Shown here: positions 53,622 through 64,000 of the stretch, piece by piece
Layout of the letters: every line of letters begins with the position of its first letter
Numbering within the stretch: position 1 is the first letter of the stretch
Made by a program: the position numbers and the translations under genes
The notes under the pieces: generated by a model
Seen by the model: only the letters and a program-made list of their open reading frames with translations
Told to the model about the DNA's origin: nothing
Databases searched by the model: none
NCBI GenBank assembly: GCA_030323885.1
Contig: CM059188.1
Span: forward strand, 116,473,974 to 116,537,973
Direction: 5' to 3'
Length of the DNA stretch: 64,000 nt
DNA from: Branchipolynoe longqiensis
Taxonomy: Eukaryota; Annelida; Polychaeta; Phyllodocida; Polynoidae

Positions 53622-53894
53622 ATTTAACAGTTGCTAGCGGAACGTTGGGAGTGCATTATGCAAATGCTAGGTAAACACCGCACGCACGAGAGGCACGTTA
53701 GCCACATCTTGTGCCAAACCTTTTTTTGTTTTTTTTCTTATGCATCGACATACATTACCACTACGTCGGACCTTCGCTATGCCTACGTCCAACTTTTCCA
53801 CCCTCGCTGCAAAGTTGGATGCATCTCGACATAAAAAAGTGATTTTACGCATTGGCGGCGCGCTTGCGAGATGAGTCGTAATGTGACGGGGCCA

Positions 53895-54205
53895 TAAGAG
53901 TGCAGGCTTCCCGTGTGGAAGGTCAGGAGTTTGAAACTCAGCCAAGTCAAACCAATGACCTACACAATTTATACTTGTCACTACCTATCCTGGTGCTTGG
54001 CATTGCTAGGATATGGCAAGGACTGATTGGCTCAGTATCAGGATACTGTGATAGATTAGGAAACTGGGTCATGGTGCCGGCAGCCTGGTATGCAAGTGGG
54101 GCAGTATTATAAAGTCACCATGAGTGTGCACTGTCACAAGTCGGTAGGTACCAGTCCTGATATGACCTTCGATGTTGCTAGGCGGTAAAATCTCAACCAT
54201 GTACA
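53895..54205 (+). repeat. SINE-A, head partly missing next to the Harbinger end
   Basis: It starts at AAGAGTGCAGGCTTCCCGTG, directly at the transposon's target copy, and runs to a (degraded) tail. The first tRNA-like bases are not found on the other side of the transposon. Confidence 0.75.
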
Positions 54206-54339
54206 TTGCAGACAGTACCAGTGTGGTGAGCAGGCTGCAAGCGGCGTGACCTGGGAAGAGCTCACATGTAGCGTACCTGTTCTGTGTTACCTGGCCAATA
54301 CTGATATTGGTTCGGCATGCGGCGGGGCAGGGGGCAATA

Positions 54340-54835
54340 CGGGGTACTCGGGCACAGTGAGACACGGTGTTACACTGTGTGGCGGTATGAGGCACGGTGA
54401 GGCACTGTGAGGCACTGTAAGGCACTGTAAGGCACTATGTGGTACTTTGAGGAACGATGTGGCGGTGTGAGGCACTGTGAGGCATTATGTGGCACTGTGA
54501 GGCACTGTGAGGTACTATGAGGCGGAGTGAGGCACTATGTGGCACTGTGAGGCACTGTGAGGTATTGTGAGGCATTGTGAGGCACTGTGAGGCACTGTGG
54601 GACACTATGTGGCACTGTGAGGCACTGTGAGGCACTGTGATGCACTGTAAGGAATTGTGAGGCACTCTATTTGCACTCTGAGGCACTATGTGGCACTGTG
54701 GGGCACTATGTGGCACTGTGAGGTACTATGTGGCACTGTGAGGTACTATGTGGAACTGTGAGGCACTGTTAGGCACTACGTTGCACTGTGAGGCTCTGTG
54801 AGGCATTGTGAGGCACTATGTGGCACTGTGAGGCA
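54340..54835 (+). repeat. 10-bp tandem repeat (GGCACTGTGA)n
   Basis: About 50 units, many alternating as GGCACTGTGA and GGCACTATGT. A short period-20 pattern is visible. Confidence 0.93.
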
Positions 54836-55045
54836 ATTGGTCTTCCTCATTCCACTGCTCCATTCCCTATCCTAATAATGCCAAACGCCAGGCTAGGAAA
54901 CAATGTGTATACATTTTTAAGTCATTGGATTGACTCAGTCAGGGTTTAAACCCCCCGACCTACCACAGTAGGAGGCGGGTGCTCAATTCATTCGGCCATC
55001 CCGTTTGGTTATTGCTAGGATGTAAAACCCCAATAAACTAACCCA
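54836..55045 (-). repeat. SINE-A variant copy
   Basis: The variant junction TGGTCTTCCTCATTCCACTG begins it. The head (CATTCGGCCATCCCGTTTGG) ends it and is followed by a normal tail scrap in the + sense. Confidence 0.7.
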
Positions 55046-55132
55046 ATGCACATTTAAAACATATGCCTGTTGGCTACCAAAGAACTGTTATTTACCAACC
55101 GACACTGTCACCGGTCAGGATCACCAATAAAT

Positions 55133-56045
55133 AAACTAGCAGTTTCTTATATTCATCAAATACTATCTCTTGTCAGTGCCAGAGCGCTGGTCTTCCGGTC
55201 ATACAGTACAATTCCTTGATGCATAAATGAAACGATCAGTTATAATAGTAACTGCATGCAAATCCTGTTTGATACTAAAAGTATTATACATTTTATAAAT
55301 GAAGTATCAGCTGTAGTAGTAATTGTGTACAATTCCAGTCCAATAAAAGTACCATGCATTCAGTGAATATGTATTGCATGGTTCTAGAATTTTCTTTTAA
55401 AATTCTTTCCCTCTTTCTTTTTTCTATGAAAAAGAAATACAGTATAACCCCGTTAAACCAAACTTGAAGGGACCCTACAAATTTGTTTGGATTAACCGAT
55501 CATTGGTTTAATTGAGCTTTGGCTTCGACTTTGACTTGGCTTTGGTAAAAACGTGGGTGCATTATGAATGTAATATGCAATGTATGTGGACACTTTGATT
55601 ATTGTTTTTATGTATATACAGTATAACCCCGTTAAACCAAGTTCAGTTAAACCAAACAATCGGTTAATCCAAACTTTTTTCAGCGGTCCCGCAAAATACT
55701 ATCATTTATCATATAAAAAAGTCTCAGATGACCTTAATACCAGATGAAAGTTTGGTTTAACCATACCGGAAGTGGCCTGAGGACCAGAAATTTTGTTTCG
55801 ATTAACCTATTCTTTGGATTAATCGACTTTGGTTTAACCAACTTTTTTATATGATAAATGGTAGTATTTTGCGAGCCGCCGAACAAAGTTTGGATTAACC
55901 GATCATTTGGTTTAACCGAGATTGGTTTAACGGGGTTGTACTATATATATATACATATTTTCAAATACATATATATATATATAGTAAATATGCAAGTCAG
56001 TGGACGTAATCGCAATTAATAGGCTGGTTTCTAGTAAATACCTAC
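55133..56045 (-). mobile_element. LINE 3' UTR copy, split by a pogo-like MITE
   Basis: CTTGTCAGTGCCAGAGCGCT and GTAACTGCATGCAAATCC match the 3' UTR of the LINE at 34192-34560 in the same orientation. The match resumes at 55980 (AGTAAATATGCAAGTCAGTGG) after the inserted MITE. Confidence 0.7.
55440..55945 (-). repeat. pogo/Tigger-like composite MITE, copy 2 (inverted)
   Basis: It runs TACAGTATAACCCCGTTAAA, through an internal TACAGTATAACCCCGTTAAA (55618), to TTTAACGGGGTTGTACTATA. It matches 48841-49341 in reverse and is nested in the LINE 3' UTR. Confidence 0.8.
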
Positions 56046-57534
56046 ACTGATTTGCCCATAAATGTAAGTCATTATATACTGAAGGATAAGGTGTGACGGT
56101 TACAGAGGAAAGAGTTAAGTAAATCAGAACAGTGGATGTCAGTGTGTTGTTAGAATGATGTTAATTTTTGCGTCCGTCCTGATATGACCTTAGATGTTGC
56201 TAGGATGTAAAACAACAAACAAACCTAAATGCACTGGGATTGGTCCTGCTGCTTCACTGGTCACAGCTGGTCCAGTGTATTATTAACAACCCCACCCCAA
56301 CAATATAATTCATAAACTCACATAACTAACTACACTAGAATATTGCTAACAAACTGACATTTATATACTGCTTGCCTAACTGCAACTGAACATTAGTACT
56401 TCCTACAACTTTACCAACTGAATACAGAAGATAACTTCTGCTTACATTCTATGTAAATACTCACATTGATCTGATTAATATTGATCTAGTTATATGACAC
56501 TACTACTGTTACCATATTGCTATGGAACATTTGCGTTACAAAATTTCATTGTGTTATATGCTGCAAATTGTGTATTCAACAGTTATTGTATACCTTATTC
56601 TATATACCTTTTGTGTAAATAACCCTGAATTGAAAAATGACTGGAAGACCAATGCTTCGGCACTGACAAAAATCTTATTCAGCATTTACCAAAAAATAAC
56701 AACAAAACATATCTTTCGCGGACTGTACAGACAGTGCCCATTGAGGAGTGCGCTACTACAGCGCTGAGTGCAGAAATCTTCCCTATCGCCAAGTCGGCCC
56801 ATTTCCCCCACTAGAATAATTATTTTCCTCGGCAACAATTCTTTTAATTGCGAGCTTCTAACTTCATAAGTGTCTTTTGACACATAATCGATTGTAAGCC
56901 TTTACATTCTGTGTAAAAGCGATGGTTGAATAAAAATATGACAGAATACAAGTTGAACACTTCTCGTCATGAATATGGCCTTTGTTGCCGACATGGCATA
57001 AAACGAAATTTCAGAAGTTAATTCATGACCTTAAAAACCTCTCAAGTGGTAATTTATGGCTTGTTAAAGTTAAGAGATCCCCAAAACATGATTTTTACTA
57101 CTATTGGTGGCCATTTTTGTTTTCTCGCCTCCTGCAGTTAGCGTAGGATGAATGTTTGGAATGTTTGCCAATTATGGCTTCTGAGGCATCGCTTTACCAG
57201 CCCTGAGAAATTCAGCTTTGTCTATTTTTTCCCCAGGTGCTTCCCTAAAGCTCCTGGCCTATAAGCAACATTGATCAATCAATAAAACCCATAGATGTTG
57301 CTAAGTGTCAAAACCTCAATTACTGAAGTAGATATGGCGTTATAAATGTTAAAGTCCCATTGTCCCTTACAGGCACCACAGATAGGTAAGCATGCCGCCG
57401 CACATCGTGTAATAAAAGGCCACCAGAGACAAATTAGTGTGCGTTGTATCGGGTTGCCGGTGCCCGGCTCTTGTATGAACAACGCCAGGCTGTACCCAGC
57501 TGATATCATCCGGGTATCAACGAACATTACACAC
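56046..57534. other. spacer with a SINE-A tail
   Basis: A SINE-A tail lies at 56172-56228 (CGTCCTGATATGACC to (CAAA)n). Nothing else is supported. Confidence 0.45.
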
Positions 57535-58535
57535 CCACACGCACCCCCCCTCCCCCACCTCCACCCCTATCCCCACCGCCACCGCCACCCCCCATCTACA
57601 CCCCAACCCCACCCCCACCTCCATCCCCAACCCCAACCCCAGCCCCACCCCCACCTACACCGACAACCCCACCCCCACCTCCACCCCCAGCTACACCGAC
57701 AACCCCACCCCCACCTCCACTCCGACCCCACCCCCACCTCCATCCCAACCCCAGGCCCACCTCCACCCCCAACCGCACCCCCAACCCCACCACCACCTCC
57801 ACCTCCAACCCCACCTCCACCCCAACCCCGCTTCCAGCACCATCTCCACCCCTATCTACACCCCCAACCCCACCCCCACCTCCACTTCCAACCCCACCTC
57901 CAGCCCCAACCCCACACAGACCTCCACCCCCAACCCCACTTCCAGCACCACCTCCACCCCCATCTACACCCACAACCCCACCTCAACCTCCAACCTCACC
58001 CCCACTTCCACCACCACCTCCACCCAATCTACACCCCCAACCCCACCCCCACCATAAGCCCCAATCGCACCTCCACCCCCAACCCCACCCCCAACTCCAG
58101 CCCCGGCCCTACTCCCACCTTCATCCCCACCTCCATCTCCAACCCCACCACCACCACCACCTCCACCTTCAACCCTACCACCACTTCCACCACCACCCGC
58201 ACCCCCACTTCCACCACCACCTCCACCCCTACCCCCACCCGCCCAACCTCCACCCCAACCCGAACCCCAAGCCTACCACCACCTCCACCTCCAGCCCTAC
58301 CACCACCTCCACCACCACCCGCACCCCCACTTCCACCACCACCTCCACCCCTACCACCACCCGCGCCCCAACCTCCACCCCAACCCGAACCCCAACCCTA
58401 CCACCACCTCCACCTCCAGCCCTACCACCACCTCCACCCGGACCCCCACTTCCACCACCACCTCCACGCCCACTCCCACCCGCACCCCCACCCCAACCCC
58501 CACCCCCCCTCCACCCCCACCCCAACCCCACCCCT
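57535..58535 (+). repeat. C-rich minisatellite (CCACCCCCACCTCCA)n, about 1 kb
   Basis: Units of CCCCAACCCCACCCCCACC and CTCCACCACCACCTCCACC, with a larger near-identical block (58200-58330 and 58330-58450). Strand asymmetry is extreme: G is almost absent from the + strand. Confidence 0.93.
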
Positions 58536-58905
58536 GCGTCTCGCCACAATCCTCGTCTCATTTTCCTCTCGTGCTTTCTCGCATTCTGCGTGATGTCCCC
58601 ACAAATCCACCACACCCACACCCAGCACCCACCGCTTCCACACACGCGGACCTTCAGTATTTTGTATGGGCAACCCCTAATCTTATCGACAAAGCACCGT
58701 CAGTGAGAGCAGAGCGCATGAGTCGCAGAGCAGAGTTTATAGCCAACTTCCGGTCTGCCCACGTGTGTATCCCATAGTTCCTCAGTCTCCATTGTCATGA
58801 GAACTAATTAATTCTACCAAGGACACACATTTGGACTTAGGAAGAAAACAGCAACAACAGAAAGGGGAGAATTGAAACAAGTAGATTGTTGTGTTCATAT
58901 ATATA
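58536..58905. other. spacer, nothing recognised
   Basis: No gene or repeat family is evident. Confidence 0.4.
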
Positions 58906-59032
58906 TTAATGCAGAGTGCCTGGCTAGGAAGCGACAAGTATCAAATTTTTACGTCGACCAGGGTTCGAATCCCATGACCTACCAAAACAGGAGACGGACG
59001 CTCAACTCATTCAGCCATCCCGTCTGGCTATT
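58906..59032 (-). repeat. SINE-A 5' half
   Basis: On the minus strand the head (CGGGATGGCTGAATGAG), B-box GGGATTCGAACCC and first part of the body are present. The 3' half is lost. Confidence 0.8.
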
Positions 59033-59257
59033 GACAAAACGATTTCCTTTTCCTTCACATCATTGGTATCGACAATAGGATTTACTTTTTGATAATTTGC
59101 ATTTACTGTAAAATCAGTTTTCAAATTTATCACATATTTGCACTGGAATTTCATTTCACCTCGTGGGATTGGCATTAGAATTTCATTTCGAATTATTAAC
59201 ATTGCTGGTGGAATCTCCTCATAAATAATCAAGCTTCTTATAATCATTTTCCACCCG

Positions 59258-60345
59258 CTATTTGGCACCAGCTATTTGCTACCCGCAATTTGCCACCAGC
59301 TATTTGCTACCCGCAATTTGCCACCAGCTATTTGCTACCCGCTATTTGCCACCCGCTATTTGCCACCTGTTATTTGCCACCAGCTATTTGCCACCCACTA
59401 TTTGCCTCCTGCTTATAATTTGCCACCCGCTATTTGCCACCCCTAATTGCCACCTGCTATTTGCCACCTATTATTTGCCACCCACTATTTGCCACCTGCT
59501 ATTTGCCACCCTCTATTTGTCACCTGCTGTTTGCCACCTGCTATTTTCCACCTGTTATTTGCCATCCGCTATTTGAACTGCTATTTGCCACCCGCTATTT
59601 GCCACCTGCTTATAATTTGCCATCCATCATTTGCCACCTGCTATTTGCCACCCATTATTTGCCACCCGTTATTTGCCACCCACTATTTGCCACCTGCTAT
59701 TTGCCACTCACTATTTGCCACCCGCTATTTGCCACCCGCTATTTGCCACCTGCTATTTGCCACCCATTATTTGCCACCTGCTTATAATTTTCCACCCGCT
59801 ATTTGCCACCTGATATTTGCCACCCACTATTTGCCACCTGCTATTTGTCACCCGCTTTTTGCCTCCCACTATTTGCCACCCGCTATTTGCCACCTGCTAT
59901 TTGCCACCCGTTATTTGCCACCTGCTTATAATTTGCCACCCGCTATTTGCCACCTGCTATTTGTCACCTGCTTTTACCTCGCACTATTTGCCACCTGCTA
60001 TTTGCCACCTGCTATTTGACAGCCGATAATTGCCACCCAATGTTTACCTGGCTTTGACTTTGGCCAGTCGTGACTTTTGCCAGCCGAATAGATTCATGCG
60101 CAATGATCAAGAGTATGTGCACTAACATATTATGCACACGTTTGGCACACACTAACACTGACATGCACACATGTGTACACACACTCACTAACACACTTTG
60201 ACACACATACACACTCGGGAACACAAGACGATATAATCTGCTGGCATATAAGTCCCAGCTGGCAAAAGTCCTAGCGGGGGAAATGTTGGTTGGCAATTAT
60301 CAGCTCGCAAAAAGCAGGTGGCAAATTGCGGGTGGCAAATGTTGT
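59258..60345. repeat. fold-back element containing a 14-bp minisatellite
   Basis: The array (CTATTTGCCACCCG)n at 59265-60040 has about 50 units. It is followed by GATAATTGCCACCCAATG and GACTTTTGCCAGCCG (60023-60085). The inverted counterparts (CAGCTGGCAAAAGTC, GTTGGTTGGCAATTATC, GCAGGTGGCAAATTGCGGG) lie at 60253-60333. One arm has expanded into an array and the other has not. Confidence 0.75.
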
Positions 60346-60684
60346 GACAGCATATCTACATTGGAATCATATTTTTAAAGGATTTATATTGACATTGGCA
60401 TTTCCTTTTAAAGCATTAGCATTGCCATTAAAATTATGTTTTAAATCATTTATATTGACATTTAAATTTGCTTTTAAATTAGTGTTGATTACTTTCGAAT
60501 GCGATTAGACTGCGAATAAACCCTGAAGACGCCGCGTCAGCTGGTATTTAGTAACTATGTACAACGCTCAGGGTTGATGGTAGAAATGTGCTGAGTAATC
60601 AACAATGTGGGGCTTCCATTAATTTTTTCCAATTTTTAGTGGGAAATCAGAGTCGATTTAGCTGCGCCTCTCACAGCCTCACAC
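60346..60684. other. AT-rich spacer
   Basis: Loose repeats of ATTGACATTTAAATTTGCTT type at 60380-60485. No gene. Confidence 0.4.
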
Positions 60685-61105
60685 TCACCCCCTTACCCGA
60701 GTCACCCCTCCACACTCACACTCACACCCACATGACTGTGACTGCCCACCTGTGCAGGCTCACACCCACGCACCGCAAACCACCCTCACCCCCATACACC
60801 CACACATCCACACACCCAAGCACCGCAAACCATCCACACACCCTCACACCCACACACCCACACACTCACACACCCACGCACCGCAAACCATCCACACACC
60901 CACACACCCACACACACCCACACACCCACACACCCACACACTCACACACCCACACACCCACACACCCACGCACCGCAAACCATCCACACACCCACACGCC
61001 CACACACACCCACACACACACCTACACTCACACACACACCCACACACCCACACACTCACACACCCACACACCCACACACCCACGCACCGCAAACCATCCA
61101 CACAT
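60685..61105 (+). repeat. (CACACCCACACA)n microsatellite
   Basis: Interrupted regularly by CACCCACGCACCGCAAACCA (60765, 60819, 60872, 60967, 61080), so larger blocks have been duplicated. Confidence 0.92.
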
Positions 61106-61112
61106 GCCAAAT

Positions 61113-61425
61113 GGGAAGCTCATATCAGGACGGGTACCGACTTGTGACAGTGCGCACTCATGGTGACTTCATAGTGCTGCCCCACTGGGAGACCATGCTG
61201 CCAGCACCATGACCTGATATCCCACTCAGTCACATTATCCTGACACTGAGCCAACCAGTCCTTGCCCAATCCTAATAATGCTGAGCCCCTGCCTAGGAAG
61301 CGACAAGTATCAATTTTGATGTCACTGGTTTGACTCGACCAGGGTTTGAACCGTTCGGTTCGAATCCCATGATCTACCAAAACGGGAGACAGACGCTCAA
61401 CTCATTCGGCCATCCCGTCTGGTCC
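61113..61425 (-). repeat. SINE-A, full length
   Basis: Tail to head on the minus strand. The B-box region near 61345 is duplicated (GGTTTGAACC and GGTTCGAATCC). Confidence 0.8.
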
Positions 61426-61429
61426 TGTG

Positions 61430-61810
61430 CAGAAGGATGGGAATCTGAATACCTGCCCGAATCAAACCAATGACTTACAAAATTGGTACTTGTCACTAGC
61501 TAGCCTGGCGCTCGGGATTAATAGGATAGGACAAGGACTGGTTAGCTCAGTATCAGGATTATACGCACAAACAGGGGGAGGAAGAGTCGCAGAGCTGGAG
61601 GTACAAAAGGTTTTTATTTACAGACAAAAACAAGATAAGCAACAGGAGAGAAAAGTGAGACTGAGTGGGATATCGGGTCATGGTACCGGTGGCCTAGTCT
61701 CGCAGTGGGGCAGCACTATCAAATCGCCATGAGTGTGTACTGTTACAAGTCGGTAACCATCCTCATATGGCCTCAGATGTTGTCATGATATAAAACCCCA
61801 ACAAACAAAC
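61430..61810 (+). repeat. SINE-A with a 100-bp insertion
   Basis: The body is interrupted at about 61559-61660 by unrelated sequence (CAAACAGGGGGAGGAAGAGT onward). It resumes at TGAGTGGGATATCGGGTCAT and ends in (CAAA)n. It is head-to-head with the preceding copy. Confidence 0.75.
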
Positions 61811-61885
61811 TTCAATAGAAATCAGGCCACGTGGATTCAGACGTCATAGCATGGTTTAATCAATCGGACACCTCAATCCTTCTAC

Positions 61886-62135
61886 CGGGCGCGATGGACT
61901 AATCGGTAGAGCGCAGGCCTCGCGTGCGGAAGGTCGGGAGTTCGGTTCCAGGTCAAGTCAAACCAATGGCTTTAAAATTGATACTTGTGACTATAGCCAC
62001 GGTGCTGGCGGTCTGGTTTCCCACTGGGGTAGCACTATTAAGTCACTATCAATGTGCACTGTCACAAGTCGGTACCCATCCTGATATGATGTTAGATGTT
62101 GCTAGGATGTAAAACAACCACAAACAAACAATACA
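61886..62135 (+). repeat. SINE-A, middle deleted
   Basis: The head GGCGCGATGGACTAATCGG and tRNA-like GTAGAGCGCAGGCCTCGCG are very well kept. The body jumps from ACTTGTGACTA to GGTGCTGGCGGTCTGG. Confidence 0.8.
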
Positions 62136-62667
62136 AAGCAAATCTCAATCCTCCCACTGCCAGTTGTGAAATATCAATGAAGATAATTCAATGAAATGTC
62201 ACAGAATGTTGCTCGGTTCTGAATAGCCTGTGAGAATGTGGCACGCTCTAATCAGTTCGCCAAGCATACGCCTGTAGTCACCTTCTGGGGGATGCTGATA
62301 TCATTGCACACAGGGTTCGTACTGGTCCTTGTAAACCTGCACAATAATGGAATTAGATAATTCAGGATTCCGGGCCTGGAACGTCCTGGAATTTGTCTAA
62401 AGATATTTGAACATTCTGGAAAATATAAAGCATATCTAATTTCTGTTAATGCTTATATTCATCGACATTCTCAAACTTTAATTAGTGATGTTTTGTATCG
62501 AAAGTGATATTTGTCGGTTTGTTATGAAGCCTAGAACGTCCTAGAATTTTGCACTGATAGGTTCTTGAGAGTCCTGGAATTTGCAATGTCAAAGCGAGTT
62601 TAAACCCTGAGTTAATCCCCCGTCTAATGACACCGCAATTCCAAACGCAAGTGAGAACATCCCCCAC
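62136..62667. other. spacer, nothing recognised
   Basis: A few scattered TCCTGGAATTT repeats only. Confidence 0.4.
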
Positions 62668-63745
62668 TTGAAATCGGACATCAGCTACATGTGCACCAAA
62701 CTTGACTATAGACACACCAAACTCCAGATGAAATCGGACACCAGCTACATGTGCACCAAACTTGACTATAGACACACCAAACTCCAGATGAAATCGGACA
62801 CCTGCTACATGTGCACCAAACTTGACTATAGAAACACCAAACTCCAGATGAAATCGGACACCAGCTACATGTGCACCAAACTTGACTATAGACACACCCC
62901 ACTGCAGATGAAATCGGACACCAGCTACATGTGCACCAAACTTGACTATAGACACACCAACATTTGACTATAGACACACCAAACTTGACTATAGACACAC
63001 CAACCTTTGTCTATAGACACACCAACCTTTGACTATACACACACAAAACTTGACTATAGCCACACCAAACTTGACTATAAACACACCAAACTTGACTATA
63101 TACACACCAAACTTGACTATAAACACACCAAACTTGACTATAGACACACCAACCTTTGACTATAGACACACCAACCTTTCACTATAGACACACCAAACTT
63201 CACTATAGACACACCAAACGTCACTATAGACACACCAACCTTTGACTATAGACACACCAACCTTTGACTATAGACACAACAAACCTCACTATAGACACAC
63301 CAAACTTCACTATAGACACACCAACCTTTGACTATAGACACACCAACCTTTGACTATAGACACACCAAACTTCACTATGGACACACCAAACTTCACTATA
63401 GACACACCAAACGTCACTATAGACACACCAACCTTTGACTATAGACACACCAACCTTTGACTATAGACACACCAAACCTCACTATAGACACACCAAACTT
63501 CACTATAGACATACCAACCTTTGACTATAGACACACCAACCTTTGACTATAGACACACCCACCTTTGACTATAGACACACCAAACTTGACTATAGGCACA
63601 CCAAACTTGACTATAGACACACCAACCTTGACTATAAACACACCAACTTTGACTAGAGACACACCAAACTTGACTATAGACACACCAAACCTGACGATAG
63701 ACACACCAAGCTTGACTATAGACACACCAAACTCCAGATGAAACG
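62668..63745 (+). repeat. two-level minisatellite: 60-bp units then about 20-bp units
   Basis: Five 60-bp units (ATGAAATCGGACACCAGC, TACATGTGCACCAAACTTGA, CTATAGACACACCAAACTCC) occupy 62668-62965. About 39 units of the 20-bp part alone (TTGACTATAGACACACCAAA) follow. The array closes with one more CACCAAACTCCAGATGAAA (63723-63741). Confidence 0.93.
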
Positions 63746-64000
63746 CTGACAAAACTCCAAATTTAAGATGACATGAACTCCAGATTCACCAGTCCCAGAT
63801 AAACTCAGTTTTCCTGTAGGAGTGAGCGCTTTAAGTCTGCGTAGTACCTGTCAGGATGTCAAAGCAAAAGTAGCATGCATTGCGTTATCTCCCAAAGAAA
63901 GACTTGATTAGGTTTTCTTGCCTCAAATTTCTTACATAAATTCTATAGGGAGATCTTGGCCGAATCCCTTCATGGTTTTGGACGTTTTCTTGTTTTTCCC
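63746..64000. other. end of window, nothing recognised
   Basis: No gene or repeat that I can support. Confidence 0.4.

Larger units (their letters stand above)
50319..53894. mobile_element. PIF/Harbinger DNA transposon, second coding copy, decayed
   Basis: The ends TAGGGCTGTCACATTATGA and (opposite strand) TGGCCCCGTCACATTACGA are flanked by TAA (50316-50318 and 53895-53897). The gene order is inverted relative to the first element: transposase rightward, MADF/Myb-like gene leftward. At 3576 bp it is about 1 kb shorter. Confidence 0.9.

Noticed and set aside
57346..58593. 415-codon Pro/His-rich frame resembling an extensin
   Set aside because: It lies wholly in the C-rich minisatellite; no signal peptide or conserved domain.
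59262..60029. Frames up to 190 codons made of ATRYLPPAICHLL-type repeats
   Set aside because: Translation of the 14-bp minisatellite; open by composition only.

Overview
The window looks like nuclear DNA of an animal, most likely a mollusc. Genes are intron-split, AT-rich spacer surrounds them, and both recognisable genes are metazoan (cytochrome c oxidase subunit 5A and inositol polyphosphate multikinase). One dispersed SINE, at 15465 and 16503, has a body and a tail (GTCGTTAAATAAAACAAAC) that I associate with molluscan genomes from memory. There is nothing bacterial: no operons and no CRISPR.

Genes. (1) Positions 3-302 (+) are the last coding exon of an unidentified gene that starts before the window. 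(2) COX5A (+) is complete: four coding exons between 9277 and 14675, joined by consensus splice sites, encode a 153-residue precursor; a likely 3' UTR exon with poly(A) signals lies at 16105. (3) The first coding exon of IPMK (+) lies at 47302-47452 in a GC-rich promoter region. No second exon is visible, so the remaining 16.5 kb is probably its first intron.

Most of the rest is mobile and repetitive DNA. Four PIF/Harbinger-type elements with GGSCCTGTCACATTA-like ends and TAA/TTA target duplications lie at 3317-7907, 39235-40575, 40770-41611 and 50319-53894, with a truncated fifth at 38750-39117. The first and last still carry two divergent decayed genes, a DDE transposase and a MADF/Myb-like partner. 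Two of the elements landed in the terminal TTAGCTTA of copies of a second MITE family. About two dozen copies or fragments of one tRNA-derived SINE (called SINE-A here), three main copies of a second (SINE-B), two of a third (SINE-C), several MITE families, LINE remnants and a tyrosine-recombinase-type retroelement fragment fill the introns and spacers.

By my rough boundaries about 14 kb (over 20 %) is tandem repeat, in roughly 18 arrays with units from 3 to 111 bp. These produce most of the long open frames, which are not genes. Three arrays deserve attention: a 27-bp array at 21186-21635 carrying a perfect nuclear-receptor half-site motif in nearly every unit; a roughly 50-bp array at 46245-46850, just upstream of IPMK, whose units carry ETS/GABP motifs; and a 68-bp satellite at 30785-32755 with a 272-bp higher-order period. 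No wholly new multi-gene system is evident. The most unusual structures are the nested Harbinger insertions and these motif-bearing arrays.
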